A stretch of DNA of 17,500 nt from Botryococcus braunii (Eukaryota; Chlorophyta; Trebouxiophyceae): contig KV908370.1 of assembly GCA_002005505.1 (NCBI GenBank), positions 7,501-25,000 of the forward strand. Reading direction: 5' to 3'. The first letter of the stretch is position 1, and every line of letters starts with the position of its first letter. A program made the position numbers and the translations under genes. The notes under the pieces are model-generated. The model ran no database searches, was not told the origin of the DNA, and saw nothing but the letters and a program-made list of their open reading frames with translations. Positions 1 to 12,925 of the stretch are shown here, in pieces.

Positions 1-429
1 TGAACTGGGCGTACAAGACTATTTTCTGGATCGCGATACCGTACGGGAGATCGGGTCTTTGTGAATTTGCAGGATACTGCTTTTTCTGCTTACTTGATTT
101 ATTCATTATACTTTTCGTGACTGATATGAAAGAAGTGAAAAGGAGAAGACTATCCGCCAGAGATGAAACCTTCGGCGGCGTCGAGTTGATGCCGAGAAGC
201 CTGTGTGCGATCGGTGACTCCCACACGACGTCTTACTAACGTAATTGGTTATATAATTTTTCAACACTCTCATCGTGCACACCAGCAACTCATCGTATCT
301 CCTCCCCTCAAGCTCGGGCTCTAGGACGTACCACGCCACTTGATCTCCACTCTTCACCTCCCGCTCGTCTGTTCTAGCCCCCTCCCGAACTTCTTTCAAG
401 TCCTGCATGCCTGAACAGGGGAAGCATTC
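1..429. other. Upstream region of the FSAF1-like gene
   Basis: This stretch should hold the promoter and 5' leader of the gene starting at 430. An in-frame TGA at 412-414 lies just before that ATG, which makes 430 the first usable start unless there is an upstream exon. I see no clear TATA box. On the minus strand a 100-codon frame runs from 408 down to 106, with its ATG only 21 bp from the plus-strand ATG. Its first 55 or so residues have a plausible composition, and potential donor GTs follow near position 240. It could be a divergent exon, but I recognise no family and do not call it a gene. Confidence 0.4.
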
Positions 430-3500
<3,071 letters not shown>

Positions 3501-3604
3501 GCAGTTGGAATTTAGAAGAGGATAAGGACTCAGCATGTCGGGGGTTAGCATTTGGGTCTACAGGCAGAAGGAAAGGAGAAAGGCAGAGGAAAATAGTGCG
3601 CGAG

Positions 3605-3606
<2 letters not shown>

Positions 3607-3695
<89 letters not shown>

Positions 3696-3709
3696 GCGTG
3701 TGTGTGTGT
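3607..3709. repeat. (TG)n microsatellite
   Basis: An uninterrupted TG tract runs to 3690 and then has two CG interruptions. It begins about 107 bp after the stop codon of the FSAF1-like gene and so probably lies in its 3' UTR or just beyond it. Confidence 0.97.
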
Positions 3710-4161
<452 letters not shown>

Positions 4162-4408
4162 AATCAGGCATATATATGCACACAGGCGCACCGCGATGAC
4201 ACCCTTATGAAAACCAAAAAAGGGCAGGGGCGCTCGGAAAGAACGAAAACATGCCGAACAGACTTTCACCGTGGCCTTTAAAATCCTTGCTGAACCAATC
4301 ATCAATCACCAATCGGCCATGACTTGGAACAGCAGATCTCTAGAGGATGCAGATGACCAATGCTGGCGGCCTATTAATATGCCGTATACGTAGACCTTCA
4401 TGAACGTC
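4162..4408. other. Intergenic stretch
   Basis: AT-richer, unique-looking DNA with no exon I can support. It includes short imperfect repeats of AATCA/CAATC type near 4296-4315. Confidence 0.4.
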
Positions 4409-4554
4409 GATCAGGATCCTGGGGCTGGGGTCCTGATCAGGATCCTGAGGCTGGGTCCTAATAAGGATGCTGAAGCTGGGGTCCTGATCAGGCTCCTCAG
4501 GCTGGGGTCCTGATCAGGATCCTGAGGCTGGGGGTTCTGATCAGGATCCCAGCC
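4409..4554. repeat. 26-bp minisatellite, about 5.6 copies
   Basis: Units begin at 4409, 4435, 4460, 4486, 4512 and 4539, with lengths 26, 25, 26, 26, 27 and a partial 16. The consensus is GATCAGGATCCTGAGGCTGG followed by GGTCCT. The overlap of neighbouring units makes the 12-bp palindrome TCAGGATCCTGA. The third copy is the most diverged. Confidence 0.93.
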
Positions 4555-4951
4555 TCCCGTGGCTGCCACACCCTACGAACTTTCAATTAAGTGCGGGTGG
4601 CCCTGCAACAACTTTTTTAATGGCTTTCTTGCTTGCTTCTGTCTAGGTTTAACCTAGGGAGGGAAGGTTGCTTGCTTAGCATTCCAGGTGTGACGGGGCT
4701 GGACTAGTCTGACAGTACTGCTTTAGTGGAAGTAGTCCCGCACCCTCAGGCCTGGAAGATGCATGTTCTCCACCTCCCCACCTCAACACCACGATGTAGC
4801 TGATGTGCGCAAGGACGCGTCGGGTTCTGTCGGACACTCTGCAGTACATAGAGCGTCACCCCTACCAAAGACACGTGCTTCTGCTGCTGAAGACTTAAGC
4901 TCTGCAAATCTTTCCCCTCTCAACCGACACAGGCCTAGTCACTAGGCTCTA
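4555..4951. other. Intergenic stretch before the retroelement relic
   Basis: No supported exon. It contains a 15-nt near-palindrome around CTAGGTTTAACCTAG (near 4644) and a perfect palindrome GCCTAGT-C-ACTAGGC (4933-4947). Part of it could be decayed retroelement, but I cannot show that. Confidence 0.4.
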
Positions 4952-6229
<1,278 letters not shown>

Positions 6230-6315
<86 letters not shown>

Positions 6316-6374
6316 CTGAGTGTGTGTGTGTGTGTGCGCGCGCAGGCATGCGTGCGTGCGTGCGTGCGCACGCG

Positions 6375-6434
<60 letters not shown>

Positions 6435-6454
6435 TGTGTATTGTGTGTATGTGT
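6230..6454. repeat. (GT)n with CG-rich alternating core
   Basis: GT tracts at 6230-6313, 6321-6335 and 6377-6427 flank a strictly alternating purine-pyrimidine core at 6336-6376 that is rich in CGCG, TGCG and GCAC steps. A degenerate tail (TATG, TATTG) runs to 6454. Confidence 0.95.
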
Positions 6455-6649
6455 AAGCTCCAAAGGCAGTAGGCCTGAGGTGTAAAGACAGGACCCAAAC
6501 ATAGAATAAAGAGGGTGCACCAAACGGTGGGTGTAAAGTTGCAGAAACGTGACAACATGCATGGGATACGGAAGAAGGGCTCCATCAAAATCATTATTAA
6601 GAAAGCCAAATCACCAATTGAATGCCGTTCGAAAGACGGGATTCCAACT
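6455..6649. repeat. Dispersed repeat, copy A (about 195 bp)
   Basis: It is nearly identical to 8562-8758. The first 155 or so bases match with only a few substitutions and one 2-bp indel. The last 37 or so bases are more diverged but still align (AATGCCGTTCGAAAGACGGG against ATGCCTTTCGAAGAACGCG). It begins right after a microsatellite in both places, and its end overlaps the start of the second retroelement relic. Confidence 0.9.
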
Positions 6650-6985
6650 TGGTCTTTCTTGATTGGGATGGGGGCCGGGATCTCTATGCTGATGTGGTGG
6701 GAACCTCTCCACTTGCCGCCTCTAATTTGGCTGGTGGTTGGGCCTTTCTGCCGGGGGGGGGGGGGGGGGGGCTGCGGCGTGGGCTGCGGCTGGCAAGCTG
6801 GCCTCGTACCGGGAGTTTCTCCTCAGACAGCCCCCCCGTGTCGTTATCCGCCCCTTTGCATTTGAGACATGGGGGGGGGGGGGTTGGATTCGGCGGCGGA
6901 GGAGTTCTTGAAGCGGCTCCAAGGCATGGTTAATCAGGCGCTAGTTGCGCATGAAGACCTTGTCTGGTTTTTGTATTGCTTCAGT
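6612..6985 (+). mobile_element. Non-LTR retrotransposon 3' relic, copy 2
   Basis: The first frame (from 6622) reads RRDSNLVFLDWDGGRDLYAD followed by VVGTSPLAASNLAG, and runs into a G19 tract (6753-6771). A second frame then reads AAAGKLASYREFLLRQ and VVIRPFAFET up to a G13 tract (6871-6883). A third frame resumes with GLDSAAEEFLKRLQGMVNQA. Together they follow the restriction-like endonuclease tail of a non-LTR element: Asp-rich strand, D-VVGTSPL, then a PFAFET-GGLDSAAEEFLKRL helix. The DVVG region aligns with FYIDIVG of copy 1 at about 8 of 22 positions. Both frame changes coincide with poly-G tracts. It is a pseudogene fragment with no reverse transcriptase core. Confidence 0.6.
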
Positions 6986-7400
6986 TATTGCAGTCCTTTC
7001 GATGCGAAATCGAGCCCAAACCCTCCCAGTAGCGTGCACAATTCGATTCCGATTCGTGATTTCCTGACTCAGCGGTTTCCGAACACTTTCCGAACGAAAA
7101 TAGGTTCCTGAGGTTTCGGGTCCGATCGACAATCGAAGCGTATCAGATTCGTTCTGGAAATCGTTCCGGGTCGCGTTCAGCTTCGTTCCACTAATTTCTC
7201 GATATCGGAACGAAATTCTGTCGCGATCCATTCGAAACCATGGTACCCTCGCCACTAGTGCCACTAGTGTAGGTATACCGGGGACAAGTGTCCACGAAGG
7301 CGTATCCCGTATGTTCGAACCTACGGCCGCGGCATGGTCCCACCCCCTGCACTGCGGCATGATGCCAGGGGGTAGGGCCTTTCAGTAGAGATAGGTGTCA
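6986..7400. repeat. Unclassified GGAACG/TTCCGA-rich stretch
   Basis: About 6995-7240 is dense in TTCCG/CGGAAC and GATTC/GTTC words in both orientations, which suggests a decayed dispersed repeat. The doubled 9-mer CCACTAGTG lies near 7252-7269. A hairpin follows with arms ACCCCCTG (7342-7349) and CAGGGGGT (7366-7373). The long minus-strand frame here is repetitive in the same words and is not called. Confidence 0.4.
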
Positions 7401-7507
7401 CGATACTCACAAACTAACACAAATCCCATATGCAAGATATACATCGATGATAAAATTTTAAGAAGACGCAGAGGTCTACTGTAGAATGTGCCTTTCACAT
7501 TTTTTAG

Positions 7508-7829
7508 GGAGTCAACTTCTTGGCCGATGATGACGGCATAGTGGACGCGACAGGACAGAGTCTATGTCCACTGCCGGGCGTGACCAAAGCCTGTCTAAAA
7601 GAATATTTCAATTCAACTGTTGGGAATAAACTGCTCGACGTACACATCCCCCGTAATCACGGTAGGCACCTCGGAAGCCTTCTGAACTGCGTTAGCGCAC
7701 GATAGAAACATACGGTGAAACGTTTCATAGCTTCTCTGGACATCCTTATTCTATGCAGGTTTCTGGAAATGCATGATCGTGCAGGATACCGTCGTCTACG
7801 CTCTTTATGGGGTTCCCGTAAAATTCTGA
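7508..7829 (+). CDS. Two-exon fragment of an unrecognised gene
   Basis: A strong acceptor (pyrimidine tract then TTTTTTAG, ending at 7507) opens a frame reading GVNFLADDDGIVDATGQSLC through to LLDVHIPRNH. The donor is at 7662 (GTAGGC). An acceptor at 7758 (CTATGCAG) gives a second exon reading FWKCMIVQDTVVYALYGVPV, phase-compatible with the first (1 base plus 2 bases). It either stops at TGA 7827-7829 or splices at 7818 (GTAAAA). I recognise no domain. Upstream exons are not found, so it may be partial or a pseudogene. Confidence 0.4.
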
Positions 7830-7928
7830 TCGACATACTACCACGTCTTCTTGTCCCCGAACATGATAATAATACCTTTTTTATAGATATTTATAGATTA
7901 ATATATTGTTTTGCTTCTTGATGTGCAG

Positions 7929-8031
7929 ACAACAAGGTAGGAAGCACTACTGCTTCGTAACTTTTGACTCGACCGACGAGCTTCATCTTGTGGTGCGTTC
8001 TCCCCACGAGGTGGCCCACCACTCGTTCTAA
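7929..8031 (+). CDS. Possible terminal exon with an RNP1-like motif
   Basis: A pyrimidine-rich acceptor (ending at 7928) precedes a 33-codon frame ending in TAA at 8029-8031. It contains RKHYCFVTFDSTDE, which resembles the RNP1 strand of an RNA recognition motif (basic, x, aromatic, small, aromatic, V, x, aromatic). The phase (one leading base) does not fit a donor of the exon at 7759 unless the acceptor at 7944 is used. The resemblance rests on about ten residues, so the assignment is weak. Confidence 0.25.
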
Positions 8032-8315
8032 TCAGTTTCTTCCGGCAAAAGACAAATTGTGTACATGTATACAATCCGCCATGAAAATCTGAAGTCAAGC
8101 TCCAATAGCCTCTTGCTTCGAAGGAATCCCTGTTAAGATCCATGATGTACATTGCCATCCGCAAAGACCTAACACTTGTGGTTGTGGGTACAACAATCCA
8201 TATGGGTGTTTGTCTTAAACTCCATCCAAACTTGGATATGGGTAGAAAAATTAATTTTGGATTTCTGCATACCCTTTTTCCCACAACCAATATGTTATCT
8301 TATGTCATGTTATGG

Positions 8316-8318
<3 letters not shown>
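8032..8318. other. Non-coding stretch
   Basis: AT-rich sequence with no supported exon. A 130-codon minus-strand frame spans it but shows no recognisable motif and lacks a convincing splice context. Confidence 0.35.
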
Positions 8319-8378
<60 letters not shown>

Positions 8379-8421
8379 AACACACACACACACACACACA
8401 CACATACACACACACACACAC
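8319..8421. repeat. (CA)n microsatellite
   Basis: A CA tract with two CAAACA interruptions and one CATACA interruption. It is followed by a G/A-rich stretch to about 8512 (GAGAG and GGGAGG words). Confidence 0.97.
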
Positions 8422-8561
8422 GTCGGGAAAGAAGGTAACAAAGTTAGAGAGGGGGGAGGGGGAAGATACAGAGAGAGACTGAGGGAGGGAGAGAGAGGGA
8501 GAGAGAGAGTTGTTTCACATTGACCTCCAGGGGTCTCAAGGAAGGGGTGGGGGGTGTCCCA

Positions 8562-8758
8562 AAGCTCCAAAGGCACAGTAGGCCTGAGGTGTAAAGACAG
8601 GATCCAAACATAAAAAGAAGAGGGTACACCAAACGGTGGGTGTAAAGTTGCAGAAACGTGACAACATGCATGGGATACGGAAGAAGGGCTCCATCAAAAT
8701 CATTATTAAGAAAGCCAAATTACAATTTGTATGCCTTTCGAAGAACGCGTTTCCAACT
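8562..8758. repeat. Dispersed repeat, copy B (about 197 bp)
   Basis: The second copy of the repeat at 6455-6649, in the same orientation, again a short distance downstream of a dinucleotide tract and its purine-rich tail. Similarity fades after TTCCAACT, where copy A continues into the retroelement endonuclease and copy B into the palindrome-bearing segment. Confidence 0.9.
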
Positions 8759-8800
8759 AGTTTGAATAAGGTGTCCGACAGCCTGTCGGCGACATGTTCA

Positions 8801-8925
8801 ATTCTTGTCGGCCAGCGCACGACCCCAATACCGAACGCTAACAACGGAAGAACGGGTGCACGCCGTGCACCCGTTCTTCCGTTGTTAGCGTTCGGTATTC
8901 CGGTCTGCGGCTGTCCGACAAGAAT
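8801..8925. repeat. Long inverted repeat with perfect 36-bp core arms
   Basis: Positions 8827-8862 and 8864-8899 are exact reverse complements separated by one C (8863). The symmetry extends imperfectly outward: ATTCTTGTCGG at 8801-8811 pairs with CCGACAAGAAT at 8915-8925. The total span is about 125 bp. It could be a fold-back or MITE-like element, or a palindrome formed by replication-template switching. Confidence 0.95.
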
Positions 8926-8978
8926 GCACTTTAATGCACGGTGCACTGCAACGCACTGCACGGTTCTTACCAAGCCAG

Positions 8979-9129
8979 CATTTTTGGCGGATCCTGATGG
9001 CACGTCTTGGGCTTTTAAATGGCATTGCAGGCAAGACGTCCTGCCAACGTGCTACTGGAAACTCCAGTCTGGAATCCAGAAACTGGACAGTTCCGGGTCC
9101 CCCATCGGTGAAAACCCTTGTACGGAAAG
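8979..9129 (+). CDS. Candidate exon, unrecognised
   Basis: Bounded by an acceptor AAGCCAG (8978) and a donor AAAG|GTGATG (9130). The open frame reads FLADPDGTSWAFKWHCRQDV and continues to PIGENPCTER, with a varied, non-repetitive composition. Its outgoing phase does not match the next candidate exon at 9313, so an intermediate exon or another donor would be needed. Confidence 0.3.
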
Positions 9130-9312
9130 GTGATGGTCGCCCCTTTATTGGAGGAGTCGGTACGCTTCACTCCTTATCTATGTATTTTACAATAAAATGC
9201 AGACAGGCCAGGTATTTTACAATGAAACGCACCCTGCCTGCTTAAGTTTTGGCAACCCCGCGGGAATCTTGGGTCAGCAGGATCGTCCCTAAAACATGTC
9301 ATGTTCACGCAG

Positions 9313-9422
9313 GACTATTGTGACCTACTGGCAGAAGATGACTTGTTGGAAATAGGGCCCAAGGAGCAATCCCTCAGTGGATGTATGCCACCACCACCCA
9401 AGCCCGAGCAAAAAAGGTGCAG
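9313..9422 (+). CDS. Candidate exon, unrecognised, joins 9600
   Basis: The acceptor TTCACGCAG ends at 9312 and the donor is GCAG|GTAAAG at 9423. The frame reads DYCDLLAEDDLLEIGPKEQS, then a short PPPPKPEQKRCR tail. It leaves two bases (AG), which the next candidate exon at 9600 completes with G to give Arg. The acidic start followed by a Pro/Lys tail suggests a disordered, nuclear-type protein. No family recognised. Confidence 0.45.
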
Positions 9423-9599
9423 GTAAAGTTTCTCGCCGTCCGTTAATCTGACAGTTTTAAAGTTCGGCCTACCTGCATTGAACAACAGTACTAGCGAATA
9501 CAGACATGGTTTGTAAATAGGGGTTGTGTGGGGGAGAAGGGGGGGGGGGGGGACTGCTGACACTAGATGGGCAGATGCTAACCACCTACTGGTGTGCAG

Positions 9600-9996
9600 G
9601 TTCCGCTCGATCCCGGGGGAGCAGCAACCTTCCGAGCACAATCCTGATACCGGTCCTCAGCTGCAGGCCAGCCGAGAGATTATCTCATGGGCAATTTGGG
9701 ACAAGGGTCAGAAAACGGGGCTACGATCATCGGGCCCCCCGTCTGCACCGGAGAAGAACTCCGGGGACACTGAAGCAATTGCAAGGAGGAACTGTGGATC
9801 CTGCCGGTCTCCACGGTCCCCATTGCAGCCTCCAAAGCCAGTTTCAGGCACGATTCCCAGACTGTCTTTTCAGCATCCTCTGTCATTCCTAAATCATTGG
9901 CAGAGTGATTTTAAAAAAACTCAGCCCATTGGAAGATGCAGGCTATGCATTCAGTGGATTGGTTACTGCCTCGAACAATGTGCAAAACACCCTTGA
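9600..9996 (+). CDS. Candidate exon with long open frame, unrecognised
   Basis: The acceptor GGTGTGCAG ends at 9599. The frame is open for 132 codons to TGA at 9994-9996. It contains EIISWAIWDKGQKTGLRSSG and Ser/Pro/Arg-rich stretches (CGSCRSPRSPLQPPKP). It could end the gene here, or splice out (for example at GTTACT after 9961) toward the RS-rich region at 10439, which would keep frame. A mononucleotide G14 tract (9539-9552) lies in the intron before it. Confidence 0.4.
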
Positions 9997-10438
9997 ATAT
10001 AATCGCTGGGCCATTGAAAACATGCAGAAGAAGAAAATCTCAAAAACAATAAATATTCGAAAGCTGAACATTTAGGAGTGGAAGCAAGACACTTCAATGG
10101 CAATCGCAAGGTGTGGGAGGAGGGGAGGACGGCGATGAAAAGGGACATGGTGGTTGTGGGGAGAACTTCCATTTGGGCTTGGGATCATGTTCCAAGCTCA
10201 GCACTGTCCTCCTCCTCCTCCTCTTGCTCCTCCTCCTCGTTTTCCCTTCTGGAGGGCTGGGCCCTGTGGCCCACAGGCTGTGGGACTGACATGCCTCACT
10301 GTTGGCTGGCAGGCGTGAAGCCCTGTTGGTCCATTCCGGCTGATTACAGACATTGTTGCGGACCAAGCGGACCGGCCCCCAGCATCCCACCCCATTTCCT
10401 AAGAGGACCATCCGCCTGACCCCCACCCCGCCCATCAG
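9997..10438. other. Probable intron or spacer
   Basis: No exon supported. It includes AATAAA near 10050 and a (TCC)n-like tract at about 10207-10240, and ends in a strong acceptor-like sequence: a C-rich pyrimidine run, then CATCAG ending at 10438. Confidence 0.4.
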
Positions 10439-11297
10439 GCAAACCCGCCCTCAGCCTGCCACCGCATCTGAGGAGAAGACCGGGCCGCAGCCCGCCACTC
10501 CACCTACCGGGCAGGCAAACCCCCAGCCTGCCACCGCATATCCTTGGAAGACCGAGCCGCAGCCCGCCACCCCGCCTAGGAGGCAGGCAAACCCTCAGCC
10601 TGCCTCCACATATATTGAGAAGACCAGGCCGCAGCTTGCCACCCCCCCTATCAGGCAGATCGGCCCCCAGCCCGCCACCCCTCCTATTGGGCAGACCGGC
10701 CCGCAGCCAGCCACGCCGTTTACCAAGCACTCGAGAGCGTAGCAGGTTTCCCCCCCCACCACCAAGCACACGGGGCCGCAGCCGGGTTCCGCCACCACTA
10801 CTAAGCACACGGGGCCGCAGCCGGATTCTGCCACCACCACCAAGCACACAGGGCCGCAGCCGGGTTCCACCACCACCGCAAAGCACACGGGGCCACAGCC
10901 GGGTTCCGCCACCACTACTAAGCACACGGGCCGCAGCCGGATTCCGCCACCACCACCAAGCACACAGGGCCGCAGCCGGGTTCCACCACCACCGCAAAGC
11001 ACACGGGGCCACAGCCGGGTTCCGCCACCACTACTAAGCACACGGGGCCGCAGCCAGATTCCGCCACCACCACCAAGCACACAGGGCCGCAGCCGGGTTC
11101 CACCACCACAGCAAAGCACACGGGGCCACAGCCGGGTTCCCCCTCCTCGAAGCTCCCGATTGTGGAGGCCCAGCGAAAGGGACAGTCGGTGCTGCAGCCC
11201 CACAGCAACGCGCAGTCGGTCCTGCAGCCCCAGCGACCGGTACAGCCGGGACCGCAGCCGCCATCGTAGTCGTAGCTGGAAGCCTGCATGTCGATGA
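10439..11297 (+). CDS. Pro/Ser/Arg-rich, RS-domain-like C-terminal coding region (frameshifted)
   Basis: From a C-rich acceptor at 10438 the frame is open across four 72-bp units (RPGRSPP / GRQTPSLPPH type) and then 13-residue units of the form STRGRSRVPPP. Near 10929 one unit has GGG where the others have GGGG, which shifts the frame. In the shifted frame the units continue as RGRSRVPPP to 11152. The region ends in an SR-type tail (RSRSCSPSDRYSRDRSRHRS) with TGA at 11295-11297. RS domains of this kind are typical of nuclear splicing factors, where SR/RS dipeptides are phosphorylated. Repeat lengths that are multiples of three (72 and 39) support coding. No RNA-binding domain is visible upstream. 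The missing base could be a real mutation, an allele or a sequence error. Confidence 0.5.
10453..10740 (+). repeat. 72-bp tandem repeat, four copies
   Basis: Copies start at 10453, 10525, 10597 and 10669, exactly 72 bp apart. Each contains two related halves around CCGCAGCC-GCCACC. The unit length of 24 codons keeps all frames in register, so both the RS-type frame and a GPQPATPP-type frame stay open; the latter stops at TAG just after 10740. Confidence 0.9.
10764..11152 (+). repeat. 39-bp tandem repeat, ten copies, in a 117-bp higher-order array
   Basis: Units start at 10764, 10803, 10842, 10881, 10920, 10958, 10997, 11036, 11075 and 11114. All are 39 bp except the fifth (38 bp). Variants recur in the same order: GGATTC...ACCACCACC, then GGGTTCCACC...GCA, then GGCCACAG...GGGTTCC. 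Three units thus form a 117-bp higher-order repeat present three times (units 2-4, 5-7 and 8-10). Confidence 0.95.
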
Positions 11298-11642
11298 AGC
11301 GCTGAGGCGGGCAGACAAGTGCAGAGGGAGCATCAGGAGTGGGTCTAGTAATGGGGTTCCAAAGCGTACGTCTTAGAGCTTCCCCCTTTTTCTGCTTTTC
11401 TGCCTGGCAGCTGGGGGTTTGGTCTCGTTTTTAGGGACAGGGGAATGAAGTTTGAGCAAGTCGTGAAGATGTTGTTGATAGGACAGTAGATGCTTCGCTA
11501 CCGTCAGAGGATATGCCCTGTACATAACCTTGTCAAAATGGCCTCTGCGGTATTATGCTCCTTCTCTTTAGGAGCGGTGTTGTTGCCAATAGAATTTTTT
11601 TAACACCAGGTTTTGGCTTGCCTTAATGGCAAGTGTATGCAC

Positions 11643-11644
<2 letters not shown>
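11298..11644. other. Downstream region of the RS-rich gene
   Basis: Probably 3' UTR or intergenic DNA. A small hairpin CTTGCC-TTAAT-GGCAAG lies near 11616-11632. No exon supported. Confidence 0.4.

Positions 11645-11718
<74 letters not shown>
11645..11718. repeat. (CA)n microsatellite
   Basis: A pure CA tract of about 74 bp. Confidence 0.97.
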
Positions 11719-11722
<4 letters not shown>

Positions 11723-11915
11723 ATGCAGGTTGCGCTTTAATTGTTGAGCAAGTTCTGCGTTTGTCAGCAGTCTGGCCCTGCTTAGTGTTAAATTGCCAGT
11801 TGTGGTCATCCAGGTTTTCAAAGGCTGCTAGCTCTGTGTTTTGTCAGAGTACCTGAGTAGCTGACAGTCCAATTTTGGGGGAGGGTGAGAGTTAGCAAGT
11901 CTAGTTGAAATGTCT

Positions 11916-11916
<1 letters not shown>

Positions 11917-11951
<35 letters not shown>

Positions 11952-11967
11952 GGGGGGGGGGGGGGGG
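11917..11967. repeat. T34-G17 homopolymer junction
   Basis: 34 T are followed directly by 17 G. On the minus strand this is C17 then A34. Exact lengths are uncertain because homopolymers of this size are error-prone in sequencing. Confidence 0.9.
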
Positions 11968-12726
11968 AGGGGGATTAAACATTACTACTGGGAGGAGCTC
12001 GAGTCTACGTGTGCGGCCTTCCATATGGAGGTTTTGCTCATTCAGGCATTAATGTCCACATGGTACATCGTATTTTTATACGTATGTTTATTGACTTCTT
12101 TTAATTGCTACGAGCGATTTGATACCTCAGAAACGTCTGCTCCAGGAACCCCAAAACAATTTTAAAACGCTGTCTTGGCCAATGCTCGGCTCTTAGGTTT
12201 GAGGGATGCAGTGATGCTAAGTTGTGCTCTGCTCGGAATTTTCTCAACAATATGCCTTGGGTATTGACTTGTAATGTGTCATACGATCTCTTGCTTGCAG
12301 ACGGCTGTGCTCTTTACCATCCCTTCCACTGTTGCATTTTGGACAGTTCACTGAATGAAATGCATTTGGTCAATCTTGGCTGCCAAATGCAACAATCATG
12401 CATGCATTGTTGTAACCACTAGAAATAAAAATGAGTCTTTGGGTTTCCAAAAAGTAGCCATGAATTTATTTGGTACTGGGAGTTCGGTGGCCTTAACAAA
12501 ATTATTCCTGTCCTATGCGGTACATCCAGCTGAGAAGATTTAGTTCATCAATCCAAATTTCGGTGTCGCAAAACAACAGGATTTTAGTTTTGAAGACCTC
12601 ATGACGCAGGAATCCTACCACCCCTCAGCATCAGGGCACGCCGGCTTTCTTCCCCATCGGGCCACTTCTTTCCGTCGCAACCGGCGCCAACATTACTGCT
12701 TTATCGCACACACATGCAGCTTGCAC

Positions 12727-12728
<2 letters not shown>
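11968..12728. other. Gene-poor stretch with small hairpins
   Basis: No supported exon. One hairpin has 9-bp arms TGCATTTGG (12361-12369) and CCAAATGCA (12383-12391). Another just beyond it has CAACAAT / ATTGTTG arms around CATGCATGC. AATAAA occurs at about 12424. Confidence 0.4.
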
Positions 12729-12794
<66 letters not shown>

Positions 12795-12795
12795 A
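12729..12795. repeat. (CA)n microsatellite
   Basis: A CA tract of about 60 bp, then CATACACA, running into an alternating CGCGCGCACGTACACGTA segment to about 12815. Confidence 0.97.
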
Positions 12796-12925
12796 TTCGC
12801 GCGCACGTACACGTATGGACATGCAGGCACTCCACGAGAGGACGGGAGTGCAGAGAGCGTGCGGGGGGAGGAGGGCAGAGAATGGAGGGGGGAGAGACGC
12901 GACATACTTAACCAGCAGATCTCAC

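Noticed and set aside
6941..7360. A 139-codon minus-strand frame
   Set aside because: It covers the TTCCG/GATTC word-rich stretch and shows no domain. It is more likely decayed repeat than gene.
10344..11203. Gly/Arg/Cys-rich minus-strand frames of over 200 codons
   Set aside because: They are antisense shadows of the 72-bp and 39-bp coding repeats. The plus strand ends in a recognisable RS tail, while the minus strand gives no domain.
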